Notes under the pieces: model-generated
Databases searched by the model: none
What the model was told of the DNA's origin: nothing
What the model saw: only the letters and a program-made list of their open reading frames with translations
In this document: positions 10,330 to 21,082 of the stretch, one piece after another
Numbering within the stretch: position 1 is the stretch's first letter
Layout of the letters: every line of letters begins with the position of its first letter
Translations under genes and position numbers: made by a program
Assembly (NCBI GenBank): GCA_026119855.1
Contig: JAOWBW010002207.1
Coordinates: 92,995-156,994 of the forward strand
Reading direction: 5' to 3'
Length of the DNA: 64,000 nucleotides
Origin: Campanula takesimana
Lineage: Eukaryota > Streptophyta > Magnoliopsida > Asterales > Campanulaceae

Positions 10330-12722
10330 TGTGAGAGCCCGCGCTCGAAAGTCGAACCGCGAAATGATCGTCCCGCGAGGGCGATTCGGGTCCGTTTCGT
10401 GCTAATGCGCTTTTGGAAATGCGCTTGGTTCTCATACAATGGTTTCCTCTCGATGGAATCAAAACAGTCAAGAGTCGCCACCTCATTTTATTTTAGGAAA
10501 AACGAAGATAAAACCTTTTTTAGAGAAAGTGGGTTCAGGGGCTAAGTTACGAGAAGAGAAGGGGTTAGGCACTCTCCTCGCCCGTGATGGTCTCTAGCAT
10601 GCATGCCACTTAGATTCATTTTATGCTTTTTTAACTTGCTTTTATGCCCTAACAAAAATGGTGATTTATATACGTGGGAGTCTTCCTATTCTAGGAAGGT
10701 TTGTTTTAATTCACAAATGAGAGTCGGCTTGGGTGGACTCACACTTGGTTTTGAAAATGGTTTTAACATTTATTTACATCAAATCAAACATATAAAGGGG
10801 TGGGGGATTAATATTTACATTGGTGAACAAAAAGGGAAACAAATCCCCTAACAAATAAATATCCAAAAATCCGTCCCCAAGTATTTTTAGGGACTGCTAT
10901 CCATCTTTCTTTCTTGTACCTATTCTTAAACTCACTCAATCCAGAAAGTGAAGATTAAGAAACTTTTCTAACACATCAAGAATTAACCATGAATTTTCCT
11001 CTGATTTTAGGAGCATGTTATGGTGTTCAAATAAGGCATGCAAGATCATACTTTCAACAGTCAGATCTGACAGATATTCATACACTCATAAAAGATCCAC
11101 TTTTTGCATTATGAAAACGGGGGAATCATGGGAAACACTAAACATGAAAGTTATTCCTGACATATCAAAGTTTAGATCTGGAAAGTTTCAAAGCCATCAA
11201 GAAAGTTTAAGTCACATAAAGCATCTCTGACCTTTTCATGTCAGAGATGAACAAACACAAATCTGCAGATCTAGAGCGTAAACAATAAATGGAAAGAACA
11301 GATTTTACTCATGTAAAAATATAATATTTACATTAACCTTTTCCTATGTTTGTCTAGAACAAAATCTATTTTGTGGTCTAAGACCAAAAGTCACGTTTTC
11401 AATGCATAAATAAAGCAACAAGGAAGAAAGGTACACCTTGGACAGTCTACTGGAAATCCACACATGGCATGAAAACACTTATCAAAACTCACTCAAATGA
11501 AAAGATATGAACATGAAACTTTGGATATACATAGATCTACATATGAAGAACACAAAACAACAGCCATTTGAGCATTTAATCATGGTATATCATCATTTAG
11601 AAAGAAGAACAACAAGAATGTCAACATTTGTATCTTGGAACATCAAATGGGGGTCTAGCCTAACAAAGTGGCTAGACCCCAAAATAAACTACATAATCAT
11701 CTACATTTTACATTCAAAGATATTACAAGATGAAGAGATTACCTAGGTTGTGCTTCCTTTGCTTCCAAAGGAAGACTTTTTTGTTGTTTTTCTTAAGGTG
11801 TTTGCCTTAGATTGAGAGAGTGTTTGAGTGGGTTGTTTGCTTTGCTTTGTGTAGTGTTTAGGGTGGGATTATGGTGGTGTTGGGGTGGTTTATGGACTGA
11901 GATTTGAGAGTGATGAGAGTGCTTCTTGAAAGTGTTAGAGAGAACAAGAGTGAATGGGAGTGTTGTATGAAGTGTGTGTTGAGTGTATTGTGGTATTTTT
12001 TGCCCCTCTCTTTCTTGAATCAACCAAGGGAGTATATGGAGGAGGGAGGTGATATTTTTGGACCAAAATGCCCCTAGAATAGGGGTAGTATGGGGGGTGG
12101 TATGGCTTGTCCGAAATTCATGCCAAGGGGTGGAAAAAAGGGGCCAAAAGTGATGGTGTTGCTTTGAAAAACTTGACATTTGCTTTGAATGCCACATGTC
12201 ATTTGTTGATTGGCCAACCCAATTCTACCTTGTCCATTATTGACAACCCACTTGAAGGAAAATGATGGGTCTTTGGCGTGTGTTGCTGGTCACAATTGAT
12301 TTTCTTCCGGTTCCGGCTTTCTGCTCCGCAACTGCTCCGTTGTTCGCGCTCCAGTGTCCCGGTTGTCCGCAGGCCCAACATGAAAGTTGCTTGAAATAAT
12401 TTTGTGGTCACGCCGGTATATCTGAAATATTTTTATAAGCAAGGAACGGCAATAATATATTTTTAAGTGCACATAATGGATAATAACGAGCAGTTCTAGG
12501 GGTGCGGGCCCCGTTTCGGGCCCTGCACCTCAAAAATTGAAGTACATGCCTGTTTACTCGTTTTTTCGCTCTGATCATGAATTTGAAGTCCGTTTATCCA
12601 TTCAATGCACTGATAAATTTTACGGCACTCCCGCATAGCCAAATCGAGGGCTCTAGGTCAATTTTAGGGTTTAGACCAATTAAAAGGGGTTTGATAAGGG
12701 GTGCGAGATCGGGGTATCTACA
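10330..12722 (-). repeat. 5' LTR of element D
   Basis: 2393 bp bounded by TG (10330) beside the primer site and CA (12722). Read on the minus strand it begins TGTAGATACCCC, the same start as the LTRs of element G. It shares with G a GAGTCGCCACC block near the primer-site end and a conserved stretch after it. There is no second copy in the window, so the outer boundary rests on the shared terminus. GC-rich palindromic words occur at about 12500-12530. Confidence 0.75.
10471..10480 (-). other. primer-site-like repeat inside D LTR
   Basis: TGGCGACTCT on the minus strand, matching the first nine bases of D's primer site, about 140 bp inside the LTR. Element G has the same word at 49001-49009 and 56941-56950. 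It may be coincidental homology or a remnant of a shifted LTR boundary. Confidence 0.45.
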
Positions 12723-13955
12723 CTCCCACTCGGGATGGATGAAACAATTTTCTCAGCAAAATAAAAGATTTTGACTTAAAGTTATGTTTACGCGTGCGGG
12801 AAGAATACCTTGGAGTAAGGTTGCCTAAAGACAACCTCACTTTTTTAAAAGGAGTCGGGGGGCTTCATGGGAATAAGGGATGCATCCCGTTAGAAATAAG
12901 GTTTTTGATAGAATTTTCAAAACAAAAATTCATTAAGTAAGGGACATTAAGAAACTTGTGAAAAAATATCTCTCGCAACGTCAATCTTGTGAAAAAATAT
13001 GACGTTCTGGCGGCATGAAATTTTGTGTGGCATTCTTGGACAAAGGGGAGTCTTAACTTGACTTGATATTATGTATATGCTTGTTTGTTACACTCGTGAG
13101 ATATGTGTTTGCATGATTATCTACATGATTGCTTAGTGTTTGGCAAAGGTCATTGTGGTCCATAATTCCCGTGATACCCAAAATTGATTAAGGGATAAAC
13201 TATGTATTCTCGCCATAGCATGTACGGCAAGAAAATGGCAGGAAACATAGCACAAACGTTTTCCGGTTAAGTTTATATATAGTGAATTTTGACTTGTTTT
13301 GTCAGGATAATGATAAATCTAGAACATAAATTATGGATGATAAAATTATGCTTCTAGATAATATGCACGGTAATAGATTTTAAATCTCGTAAAGTGATGA
13401 TGGCTTATGAGCAAAAGTGGCTTCGTGGAAAGTAAAAATGATGGTTTTGGTAATATATCCCCATAAATGAATGCCGGCTTACATATGGTTTACGCGTGAG
13501 AAATGAAAGTGATGGTTGTGCTTATTTTTTACCGAAATGCACACACATGTATGTGATTATTTGTTTGATTACCCGTAAATGATTAAATGGTTAATTGGTT
13601 AAATGGATAAATGGTGGATGAATGTGTGAGTAATAGAAATAATGGAAAGGATGGATGTGTTTATTTTCAATTGAAACGCCAGAATTGGCCTTATTTGTTA
13701 TAGAAATTTAGTGATAGGAATCCTGTCATGAGGAAAAAGACTTGGTTGGAAAAGATTTGGCTCTTGGAAAAAAGACTTGGTTATGTGAATGTTTATAGTA
13801 TGAACTTAATCTCTTATATTTGAAAGCGATATTTGCATCTTGAAGTTATATTATGATCGAGGAAATCAACTTGGCGGAATCAAAAAATTTTATTATATGT
13901 ACTATTTACTCTTTAACTCGATCATGAATAATCAAGCTAATGAGTAGGGGGCTTC
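12723..13955. other. unassigned AT-rich sequence
   Basis: No convincing coding region, LTR or repeat family is visible here. There is only a short simple run of ATGGTTAATTGGTTAAATGG type near 13575-13620. It lies between the outer end of element D and the acid phosphatase remnant. Confidence 0.5.
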
Positions 13956-14395
13956 TGATGCTACAATAATGAAAATATTTGGACCAAGATTATAGTAAAT
14001 GGCTCTTGAATGTGTGATTGGCCCAAACTGAAGTTTGATTTCACTAAAGTGGCTAATGGGCCTTTATTTATAAGGGGAGCTTATCCAATTGGGAGGGGTC
14101 TAGAAGAAATCTTGGCTTAAGGCACAAGACATGGGGAGTCACATGCTTGGAACATGAGGAGGAAGCTATATAAGGAGCATCCCTAATCCATAATGAGTAA
14201 GTTCACAAGCACACATACAACCAAGATTTTCTATACTTGTTGAATATAATGGGATACGGTACTGATTCTAACGCCGGAGGGGCTTCCTCCGGAGTCGCCC
14301 CGGCCTAGTTCACGGTGCTCGTGTGTGTAGGTCACGACGGAGAAGAAGGCCGACGTCTGCTCTAGACTACAAGCTTGGAACCCGATTGCAGCCCA
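13956..14395 (+). repeat. possible LTR fragment
   Basis: Begins TGATGC, has a TATA box (TATATAA, 14167-14173) followed about 110 bp later by a GC-rich block with a hairpin-like GGAGGGGCTTCCTCC. It ends abruptly against the acid phosphatase exon. This resembles the promoter half of a plant LTR, but no second copy, primer site or target duplication was found, so the call is weak. Confidence 0.25.
14167..14173 (+). promoter_or_regulatory. candidate TATA box
   Basis: TATATAA within GCTATATAAGG, in the LTR-like fragment. Nothing coding follows it on this strand. Confidence 0.3.
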
Positions 14396-14414
14396 TAAAA
14401 TGTGGTCGCATCAT

Positions 14415-14593
14415 AGTCCAACCATGGAAACCAACATTAACAAGATTAATAATGGTGCCATCTCTAAGAATTTCCCTTTTTGAAGAAACCAATATGATAT
14501 GAACTCCCTTCGCTTTAAGATCATTGAAAAACCTCAAAGTATGATCAAGAGCAGTTGCCTTACCTTGACTCATCCATTCTATTAACCTACAAA
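14415..14593 (-). pseudogene. acid phosphatase (HAD class IIIB / VSP-like), later exon
   Basis: Minus-strand exon opening after a TTTTTGTAG acceptor at 14594. It reads LIEWMSQGKATALDHTL, then FFNDLKAKGVHIILVSSKRE and NLVNVGFHGWT. In plant acid phosphatases of the VSP family the segment IILVSSRRE carries HAD motif II. The family would continue to a conserved GDQW region (motif IV), which is absent: after GWT the reading frame enters unrelated sequence with no GT donor. With the first exon 45 kb away and the exon carrying the catalytic DxDxT not found, this is a truncated, split gene. Confidence 0.75.
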
Positions 14594-14608
14594 AATTACA
14601 AAAAAGTA

Positions 14609-14879
14609 CTCCCTCCGTCAGTAAGAGTCCTACTTTCTATTTTGGTACATCCCAGAGTAAGAGTCATTTTCCTAAAATGGCAAAGAATATTTACTATTCA
14701 TCCCATTCATTCTCTCTCCTACTTTACTTTTATACTTACAACACCAATCAACTTACTATTCCCACTCACTCTTTCTTTCTCCTACTTTACTTTTACACTC
14801 ACAACACTTACTTTACTTCCACCATTTCTTAATCTTCGTACAAATAGGAGGTAGGACTCTTACTCTGGGACGGAGCGAG
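14609..14879. mobile_element. Stowaway-like MITE
   Basis: 271 bp with terminal inverted repeats CTCCCTCCGTC / GACGGAGCGAG and extended inner homology (GTAAGAGTCCTAC near both ends). It is flanked by the TA dinucleotide at 14607-14608 and 14880-14881. These ends are the hallmark of Stowaway (Tc1/mariner-derived) MITEs. It carries no ORF and sits just upstream of the acid phosphatase exon, in what was its intron. Confidence 0.9.
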
Positions 14880-15024
14880 TATATTTCACTAATAAAGCAT
14901 ATACAGATTTGGGGAGCGGCAGTATCCCGACTTAAATCTTTCACAAATGGATGACTAGGGGGTTGACAAAAGACAATTATACACTTGATGAATAATCAAA
15001 TGACATAGATTTGAATGGCCCATG

Positions 15025-15582
15025 TGTTTTGGTAGAAAAACAATGAAGTATGGATTCTGGATCGATGATCAAAATTATGGAGGGATGAATGGAATTAATG
15101 CTAAAGAATTGAGATAATCAAGATTGCACAAAGATGTAACGAGGAAAGCCCTTGAGACAATGATCTCGCAGGCACAAAACCTCAGGAAGTGATTAAGAGC
15201 ACCTTCCTTCCCAAACGTTTGTATTGATTTTCTTGTAGAGCTATGGAGGTTTACAGAGTAGATAATAGTGAGTGTGTAAGCGTGTGTGTTTGTGTATCCT
15301 AGCTTGGTTTAAATACAACTTAGAGATAAAAAAACCTAATGCAAAATAACTAACTATCCTCCAATCTCGGATCCTATCTTCAAGGAGTGGAGACGTGGTC
15401 AATGATGTCGTTGATGGTTGTTTCCATTGATTATCCACACGTGCCATTTTGTTGATTAATACCTGCAAGGATTATTAATAACATAGGGTATAAATAATAA
15501 TGTAACATATATCTGCTGCCCAAGATGTTGCAATCTTGGAAGTAAATGAAGACGGGTGCAACTTGAAATTTCACCCACAACA
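15025..15582 (-). repeat. 3' LTR of element C
   Basis: 558 bp, TG...CA, matching 58828-59382 with close to 20 differences by eye (over 3%). On the minus strand it begins TGTTGTGGGTGAA, as does the LTR of element E. A TATTTAAA box lies near 15310-15318 (minus). Confidence 0.92.
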
Positions 15583-15596
15583 ATTTCCCCCAAACT
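15583..15596 (-). other. polypurine tract of element C
   Basis: AGTTTGGGGGAAAT on the minus strand immediately before the 3' LTR. It fixes the orientation of C and the LTR boundary. Confidence 0.85.
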
Positions 15597-15850
15597 TATC
15601 TGATAAGGATGTACGGAGAAGATAAGTTTCTTGAACGTGGTCTGATGGGACGGTTAGAGCAACCGGCATTTTTCCCAATCCATCAATTAACTGCGTCTTG
15701 GGAGAAGAGGAGTCTAGATTAATAGGGTTCATAAATCCCCTAAATTTCCTCCCTCCTACTCATAATCTTCAGACAGTGGAATTGAGGTATTATTCTCTTT
15801 CTCTCTCTTTTTCTCAATTTTTCCTTTTCTGCAAAAATTCTTTTACGAAG

Positions 15851-17498
15851 ATGTCGAAATTTTCAAAATCTGGTGTTTCCAAAGATTTTACTTCCAACGA
15901 CCCAAATGTATTTGTCTCCGAGGGTTTACTTGCTAAACCTGATGACGAGATTTGTGTTTTTAACAATGCTTTGATCTTATCTTTGAAAACCCGAAAATGC
16001 TTTCTGAACCAATCTGTTTTTTGTCCATTTGACGTGTCTTTAAAGGCCGATTCTGTTTCTGAGTCTTGGATTTGCTTCTATGAGTATCCCTTTGCTCTAG
16101 GGTTTAGTTTTACATTTCCCCCTTTGATTTCTGAGTTTTTTGAAAAAATGCAATTGGCGTATGTTCAAATGATGCCGATGACCTGGAGGGTTTTTGATGT
16201 TATCTTGAGAGTGAACCGAGTGTGTGGGTTATATATATGCTTGAGTGAGATGGCTATTTGCTATGAGCTACAATTTTGGGTCAAAAAGATATGTTTTTAA
16301 GAAGAGGCCAAAAAAGGGTTTGATGGTCCCCAAAGCATCAGTAAATGATAGAGCGTGGAGAGGAAAATTTTTCTTTATTGAGAGGGCTTCACTTGAAGGT
16401 GGTGAGAGTTTGGTCAAAGAGTGGAACAAGGGAGGTAAGATTCTTGAATATTTCTTAGCTTAAGTTTGTTGCATCTTGAAACTTACATATTTTTTCTTTT
16501 CTTTGCAGAAATCAAGTGGGAAGAATTGTTTCCTCCAAAAGCTAATTCAGAGTCTAAGATTGCCTCGTTCTTCCGTCTTTCTGAGGAGGTGAGGAGTTTC
16601 AAGATCAGGGAATTCGTTGACCCTACTGAGGAAGATAACATGTCTACAGGTATAACTTGGAGTCTTTAGTTTAATTTTCCTTCTTGCATAAACTCATAAA
16701 TATCTTCTTTTGTTTTGCAGTTTCAAATCCAACAATGGAAATTTCTTTTGACGACCTGGACAGTCTAGTAGGATATTTTGCAACCAATCCAGTGGATAAG
16801 CCCCCTATTATTCCAAAAAAAGGAGATTCAAGATTCTGCCACTGTCAGTTCAAGATTGAAGAAAAGGAAGGCCGTTGTTGAAGCTACGGAGGTTTTGGAG
16901 ATTGATACTTTCAGCAACCTCACTGTTGACGAAGTAAAGAATAAGTTCTTGGCTCTCTCTTCAAGTGTATGTATCGTCAATATACCTTTGTTTGTTTAAT
17001 CATGAGCTATTTTGACTATTTTAATGAATATTTATACAGGCTTTTGGTACCGTGGAGACTCAAGTTGAGTCACTGGGTGATGCAAATAAGACGTTTAAAA
17101 GTGAAGTAGCTCATGTGAAGAGGGATGCTAAAGAAGATAAAGCTATTTGGGAGAAGGAAAAAGAGGTTTCTGAGAAGAAAATAGTTGACCTGGCCGGGGA
17201 AATTGCTGATTTGAAGCAAGAGATTACATCTATTCAAGATGCTAATGTCCTTGAAATTGAGGAGATGAAGATTGCACTTACCAAGTCTGCGGCAAAAAGG
17301 ATGGTGGAGATCAAGATAAGAATGATTCAAGAGTTCCAGGAAGGCAAGCACGAGGCTTGGGACTTGGAGAAAGAGAGGACCATCCTAAAGAGGCTTAATA
17401 GTGAGGCAGTTGAAGTTGGTGAGGTCTCTTCCAGTGTTACAGTCCCAGTGATTGAAGGTCAAGGCAAAGAAGATGGTCAGGAAAAGGCAGATTCCTAA
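15851..17498 (+). pseudogene. antisense extra ORF of element C, four exons, putative gypsy-type transposon domain
   Basis: Encoded opposite to gag-pol, between the integrase and the 3' LTR, as known for Tat-lineage elements. Four exons fit: 15851-16434, 16509-16649, 16721-16966 and 17040-17498. They are separated by GT-AG introns of 74, 71 and 73 bp, with phases that match. Exon 1 resembles the plant 'putative gypsy type transposon' domain (YPFALGF...PPLISEFF...), followed by WRGKFFFIE. Exon 4 is a charged coiled coil of about 120 residues. Two single-base frameshifts break it: in a T-run near 16273 and an A-run at 16815-16821. The product's function is unknown in the family. Confidence 0.75.
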
Positions 17499-18574
17499 AG
17501 GTAAGTTTATTTTGAACAATGGTTGGTTTTAAACATTTGGTTTTGATGGGCTGCGTCCCAAGAAGTTGTAAGACAATTTTAGTTTTTCTTAATTTCTATG
17601 GTATTTTGGATGTAATGGCCCATAAGGGTCGAGGACAAGTGGTTTTTAGGTTTTCAGATGTTGGGTTGGTCCAACATGATGCAAGTTTAGGAAGATGGTA
17701 GGTAACAAATCTTTGGCTGGATAGGGTAGTTTTTTGGAACTTGGTAGTTTTCTTTTGTTGATAAGTACGTCAGTGCTTCGTAGATCAAGTTGTAACAATC
17801 TTGTGTAAGGTGTTATGACCTTTATAATACTTTGTTTGATATGAAAATATCAAAAACCTTTTGTCTTTAGATGACATGAATATGCCATAACCATTTGAAA
17901 ATGTCTTAAGTTTAAAATTTAATTAAGTGGAAACGGGGGGTGCATATATATAAACATACGTGCCCATTCCTCACCTTAACTATTATTAGATTCTTGCGCT
18001 CCAGGCGAAGGTGTATCAACCTTAATTTGAAATGAAAGAAAGTCAATTTCTTTAAACCTTTAAAGGGATTGAGTACCTTGATCTTAAGATGAGATGGCCA
18101 ATCTCAAGATGTTATCTTCTTGATATCTTCAAAAACAAGTACTAATTTCTTGCAAAACTAGAATATGTTAATAACCCGACATCTTTGAATGATGTCGTCT
18201 TCATTAATAAGAATAAACTTTGCATAAATAGTTTTATTGGAAATAAAAAGAAAACAAAATTGAATCAAGGTAAAACTATACCTGGATCTTTAAGATGCTA
18301 ATAACCTTTTAAGATGTTGACATCTTAGTGGATCATTTAAGATGCTAACAACCTTTTTAAGATGTTGACATCTTGGTTTATTGCATTTCAGAATGGTCGT
18401 CCTAAGTTTCCTTGCAAGACATAAACATGTTAGGATTGGGTGTTAGCTTAGCTAACACCCCTCCGATGCTTAAGTCAGTAATAGTTTGATAAATATAAAT
18501 CAAATGGAAATAATTGAAATGACATTGTATTAAAATCGTACCTGTCTTTCTGAATTTTAATGATAACTTAAAAA
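17499..18574 (-). other. spacer of element C between antisense ORF and integrase
   Basis: No coding region. It contains a tandem duplication of about 46 bp at 18284-18375 in which each copy carries the palindrome AAGATGTTGACATCTT (18311-18326, 18359-18374). Related short inverted words of AAGATG/CATCTT type recur over about 18085-18400. Confidence 0.6.
18284..18375. repeat. 46-bp tandem duplication with 16-bp palindromes
   Basis: Two adjacent copies starting GGATC at 18284 and 18330. Each ends in AAGATGT-TG-ACATCTT (7-bp arms, 2-bp centre). It lies downstream of C's integrase and past the end of the antisense ORF. Confidence 0.7.
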
Positions 18575-19225
18575 TTACATAAAGTATGCTTTAAGATGGA
18601 TAGCATTCCACGATCTAGGGATCCTTACGCCTTCCAAGGTTGATAACCAATATGCCCCATTTCCTGCGTCTGCATCTATTAAGTAATGTCTTTCCCATTT
18701 TGGTGCCAACTTGCAAGCATTGAGCTCTCTTGTGTTCTGATGGACCTTTCTTAGCACTAAGTCACCAACTTGAAACTTTCTTAATCTGACATTCATGTTG
18801 TAAGATCTTGCAATCCTTTATTGGTATGCCTCCATCCTGACATTTGTCATATCCCTCAATTCATCAATGGTATCAAGATCTTGTGCCAAGATGATGCTAT
18901 TTTGCTCTGGAGTTAGCAATCCATATCTTGCCGAGGGGACGACGACTTCAGCAAGAATGACCGCTTCTGATCCAAAAACTAGAGAGTAAAGAGTCTGGCC
19001 TATTGCATTCTTGGGCGTTGTTCTATCAGCCCACAAAACGAAAGGCAATTCTTCAGCCCATCTTCCCTTCTTCTGATCTAATCTCTTTTTCAAGTAGGAA
19101 ATGATGATTTTGTTGCTAGATTTAGCCTGTCCATTTGCTTGGGGATGCACTGGTGAAGATGTTACCATCTTAACTCCTCATCTTGTGAGAAAATCTTGAG
19201 TCTTCTTGCTAATAAACTGCGAACC
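18575..19225 (-). pseudogene. pol: element C integrase, C-terminal part
   Basis: Minus-strand integrase from just after the second catalytic aspartate. It includes the SSPVHPQANGQAKSSNK region, where the third acidic residue (E) of DD-E is expected but reads K, and the C-terminal GDLVLRKV domain. It is separated from the N-terminal half (28735-29045) by Copia F. Two in-frame stops are seen: TGA near 19177, where relatives have Trp, and TAA near 18815, where a Gln is expected. Confidence 0.85.
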
Positions 19226-21007
19226 TGTTGGGTATGCTTATCTCTTAACCCTCCCAATTTATGTTAGAATTGATTGATACCATCACCTAAGTATATTTTA
19301 TGGACTTTAGGATCCTATGTAAGAAGTTTTTATAACTTCAATTTTTAGTTAAGTCCACTTTTTAGAATAGGCTTAGTGGTTAGGGCTTTTGCTTAGAATT
19401 GAGGTTTCAATTTCTGAAGACCAAGTATAATGCGCAGGACATTTCATGCGCACAGCAACATCTGCTCATTTTCCATGCGCAGAGCAACACCTACTCATTC
19501 TCTACACGCATATCATTAGCTGCTCATTTCCATGCGCAGAACATTATCTGCTCCCTTTCATGTGGAGAACAACACTTGCTTAGTTTCCTTGAGCAGAACG
19601 TCTGTACATTCTCTATACACATGACTTCTGTGAGCAGAGCAGATTAACTTGGTCCTTATGCTTATCTTTCAACAACCTCATATTCTTGAAGCTTGGAAAG
19701 CGCTTATACTTAATTTCAAGATTTGAAGAAGACCTGATCCTTAACACTTCACTTTGATTTTGAGGTCTCATGTGCAAATGTCTAAGTGTGATGCGCATGA
19801 CTTCCATGCGCAGCACCCCTCAGCGCACTCAATGCGCATGGCCTCCATGCGCGCGCAGGTTTGCCTTAGTCAATTCTCTCATTTCCTGACCTCAGTCTAG
19901 AAGCTTGGAAAGCGTCAAGTCAAGCTATGCTTTTTGGAATGAGCCAAAGTGCTGAGGTGTTCATACGACACAATGTACACACTCAGCATATATATGGATG
20001 TAGAGACGCGCCTCAGTTTGAAATTCAAAATGAAGACAGCTATCAACCTTCTAGAAGAAGCTTTTGAATTTGGTCTTAATGCTCAGTCTCCAACGGCTCA
20101 GAGATACCTGCGCACCAATCATATTGTGCAAGGTCATCAACCTTGATCAGAGCCCCAACGGCTATAAAGGACACCTGCCCACCAATCATAGCGTGCCAGC
20201 TCATCGTCCTTGCTCAGAGCTCAAACGGCTATTTTTTGAAGCTCTCCTATAATAGCCTTGCTCATCCTCATTTCCAAGCTGCTTGAGTTATTGCTCCCAA
20301 AGATAAACTTTGAATATTTGTAGATTGCTTGCATATTTCTAGAATTCTCAAGATCAACCTTCATACCTTCATACTCAACCAAGCCCAGATCCTATAAGCC
20401 TTGTATCACCCAGAATTCTTCGAGCTCTTCATCTCATAGATTCTTAGAGCCCAGAATTTCTGACACACACACACCTCTTGAAGCTTTGATCACATCGATC
20501 TAACTTCTTGAGATACACCGTTTTAGTCTAGGATTTGCTCTTCATATAGAATAGATTTTGATTTGAGTTTTGATTCATTGTAATCTTGTAAAAGCTCCTC
20601 ACATCAATATAAATCTCATTATAAAATCCAAGACTAACCATCTTGGTAGAGGACGTAGATCTTTCATCGATCGAACCTCTCCAAATAGCTTGTTCTTTAT
20701 TCTCGCTATTTATTTCCTGCTTAATCATTTCTGAATTACTGCTTTGTTTGATCTTTCAGATTGCTATACTTTGCTGCTGTGATTGTTATTGCTCATCTGC
20801 CTTAGAACCATTTTTGCGTCACATTTTAACCCAAACTTAGCGCGTGCGTTTTATTGCTGCGCAGTATACCCTGCGCAGTGCTGCTTTAAACTTCCGCTGT
20901 GCAGTATAAACCATTGATTTGCAAAAGGGTTTGAAAAGAATTTTAAAACGCTATTCCCCCCCCCCTCTAGCATTTTTCATACCCTTGTTGCCCCTTTGGG
21001 ACCAACA
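19226..21007 (+). repeat. 5' LTR of Copia F
   Basis: 1782 bp, TGTTGG...CCAACA, matching 26890-28734 with many differences (more than 20 in the first 640 bp by eye). It lacks a segment of about 60 bp near its 3' end that the other LTR has at about 28530-28630. Its TATA region reads TATAATAG (20248-20255) against TATAAATAG in the 3' LTR. Confidence 0.94.
19426..19620 (+). repeat. degenerate tandem repeat of about 30 bp in F LTR
   Basis: Five or six imperfect units, each opening with ATGCGCA or ATGTGGA, followed by GAGCAACA or a variant and TGCTCATTT or a variant. The counterpart lies at about 27094-27290 in the 3' LTR. The repeats sit in the U3-like part, upstream of the TATA box. Confidence 0.65.
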
Positions 21008-21009
21008 AG

Positions 21010-21021
21010 TGGTATCAGAGG
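21010..21021 (+). other. primer binding site of F (initiator tRNA-Met type)
   Basis: TGGTATCAGAGG two bases after the LTR end. It differs from the usual site only at the last base. Confidence 0.9.
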
Positions 21022-21082
21022 AAACACCTTCATAAAACTTGTATCTGTTTTTCAAGCTTAACAGCTTGGGTGCCGATTCAAT

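Larger units (their letters stand above)
1..12722 (-). mobile_element. Tat/Ogre-like Ty3/gypsy element D, 5' part, interrupted by Copia H
   Basis: An LTR retrotransposon read on the minus strand and cut by the left window edge. From right to left it has a 5' LTR (10330-12722), an 18-nt primer binding site, a long leader and the start of gag. Gag is split by Copia element H at 45-8563. The gag frame runs from 8564 straight into 44-1 once H and one copy of its target duplication are ignored. Its pol and 3' LTR lie outside the window. Assignment to the Tat/Ogre group rests on the primer site and on LTR features shared with element G, so the lineage is an inference. Confidence 0.75.

Noticed and set aside
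11793..12197. 134-codon minus-strand ORF rich in His, Thr and Pro in D LTR
   Set aside because: Low-complexity translation of a purine-rich stretch in the LTR; no relatives visible within the window.
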